Assembly: GCA_001797815.1 (NCBI GenBank) | Contig: MGQK01000081.1 | Location: forward strand, 80,637 to 95,153 | Length of the DNA: 14,517 nt | Direction: 5' to 3' | Source of the DNA: Deltaproteobacteria bacterium RBG_13_61_14 | GTDB lineage: Bacteria > RBG-13-61-14 | Shown: positions 14,313 to 14,517 of the stretch, piece after piece | How positions within the stretch are numbered: position 1 is the stretch's first letter | Layout: each line of letters opens with the position of its first letter | Program-made: the position numbers and the translations under genes | The notes under the pieces: generated by a model | Databases searched by the model: none | What the model was told of the DNA's origin: nothing | Seen by the model: only the letters and a program-made list of their open reading frames with translations

Positions 14313-14517
14313 ATGACCGCGACCTTTTCCCAACCTTCGCGCCGGCTGGAACGCCTGGCCCTGCTCCTGGTGCTGCTTCTGGGCCTGGCGCTCCGGCTCG
14401 CGCACTTCCAGTTTTTCATCCCCTATTTCTATTACCTGGACGAATTCCGCACCACCGCTTTGGCCCTCCGCCTGTTTCAGGAGCGCACCCTCGACCCGCA
14501 CTTCAGCCTCTATCCCG
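14313..14517 (+). CDS. GT39-type membrane glycosyltransferase (3' end cut by window)
   Basis: Only the first 68 residues are present. After a basic start (SRRLERL) comes one strongly hydrophobic helix (about 14-30), then an outer loop with YYLDEFRTTALALRLFQERT. The acidic DE pair at the start of this loop, followed by an alanine/leucine helix, is characteristic of the PMT/ArnT (GT39, RgtA/B-like) family, which uses polyprenyl-phosphate sugars as donors. The ATG at 14313 lies three bases after the radical SAM stop, so it belongs to the same operon. The family call rests on this short N-terminal stretch. Confidence 0.72.
   Translation, partial: MTATFSQPSRRLERLALLLVLLLGLALRLAHFQFFIPYFYYLDEFRTTALALRLFQERTLDPHFSLYP

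Overview
This GC-rich window looks like a chromosomal segment of an anaerobic bacterium. The evidence is a tungsten-type aldehyde ferredoxin oxidoreductase with an iron-sulfur partner and its own MoaD-like protein, an oxygen-defence cassette built on rubredoxin and rubrerythrin, and two B12-binding radical SAM enzymes. Such combinations are common in Desulfobacterota and in uncultured anaerobic phyla known mainly from metagenomes. The sequence alone does not fix the taxon. No tRNA, rRNA, CRISPR array, integrase or transposase gene is visible.

Layout. (1) Positions 1-2457, + strand: the end of a polyferredoxin-like subunit, the AOR catalytic subunit and a MoaD/ThiS-like protein, tightly packed as one operon. 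(2) Positions 2602-4786, + strand: trpE and trpG, the two halves of anthranilate synthase, separated by a heptamer-repeat hairpin. Just after trpG lies a second copy of its last ~16 codons, with a palindromic element between the two copies. (3) Positions 5052-7458, - strand: transcribed leftward as ferritin-like diiron protein, a remnant of an NADPH-dependent FMN reductase, rubredoxin, rubrerythrin and a DUF2156 protein. The first four suggest a peroxide/oxygen protection operon. (4) Positions 7459-7760: a 302-base divergent spacer. Its + strand carries three overlapping hairpins arranged like an attenuator. (5) Positions 7761 to the right edge, + strand: an operon of six genes that are nearly contiguous or overlap by a few bases. 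They encode a B12-binding radical SAM enzyme, a PIG-V-like membrane mannosyltransferase, a UDP-galactopyranose-mutase/protoporphyrinogen-oxidase-like flavoprotein, a SAM methyltransferase with an N-terminal zinc-knuckle-like region, a second and paralogous B12-binding radical SAM enzyme, and the start of a GT39-type membrane glycosyltransferase. Together these look like a pathway that builds and modifies a lipid-linked or surface glycan. Its product cannot be read from the sequence.

The most notable features are the six-gene radical SAM/glycosyltransferase operon, the duplicated trpG tail around a palindrome, the reductase remnant overlapping the rubredoxin start, the attenuator-like leader, and intergenic inverted repeats built of 7-base units at two clear loci, with a weak trace at a third.
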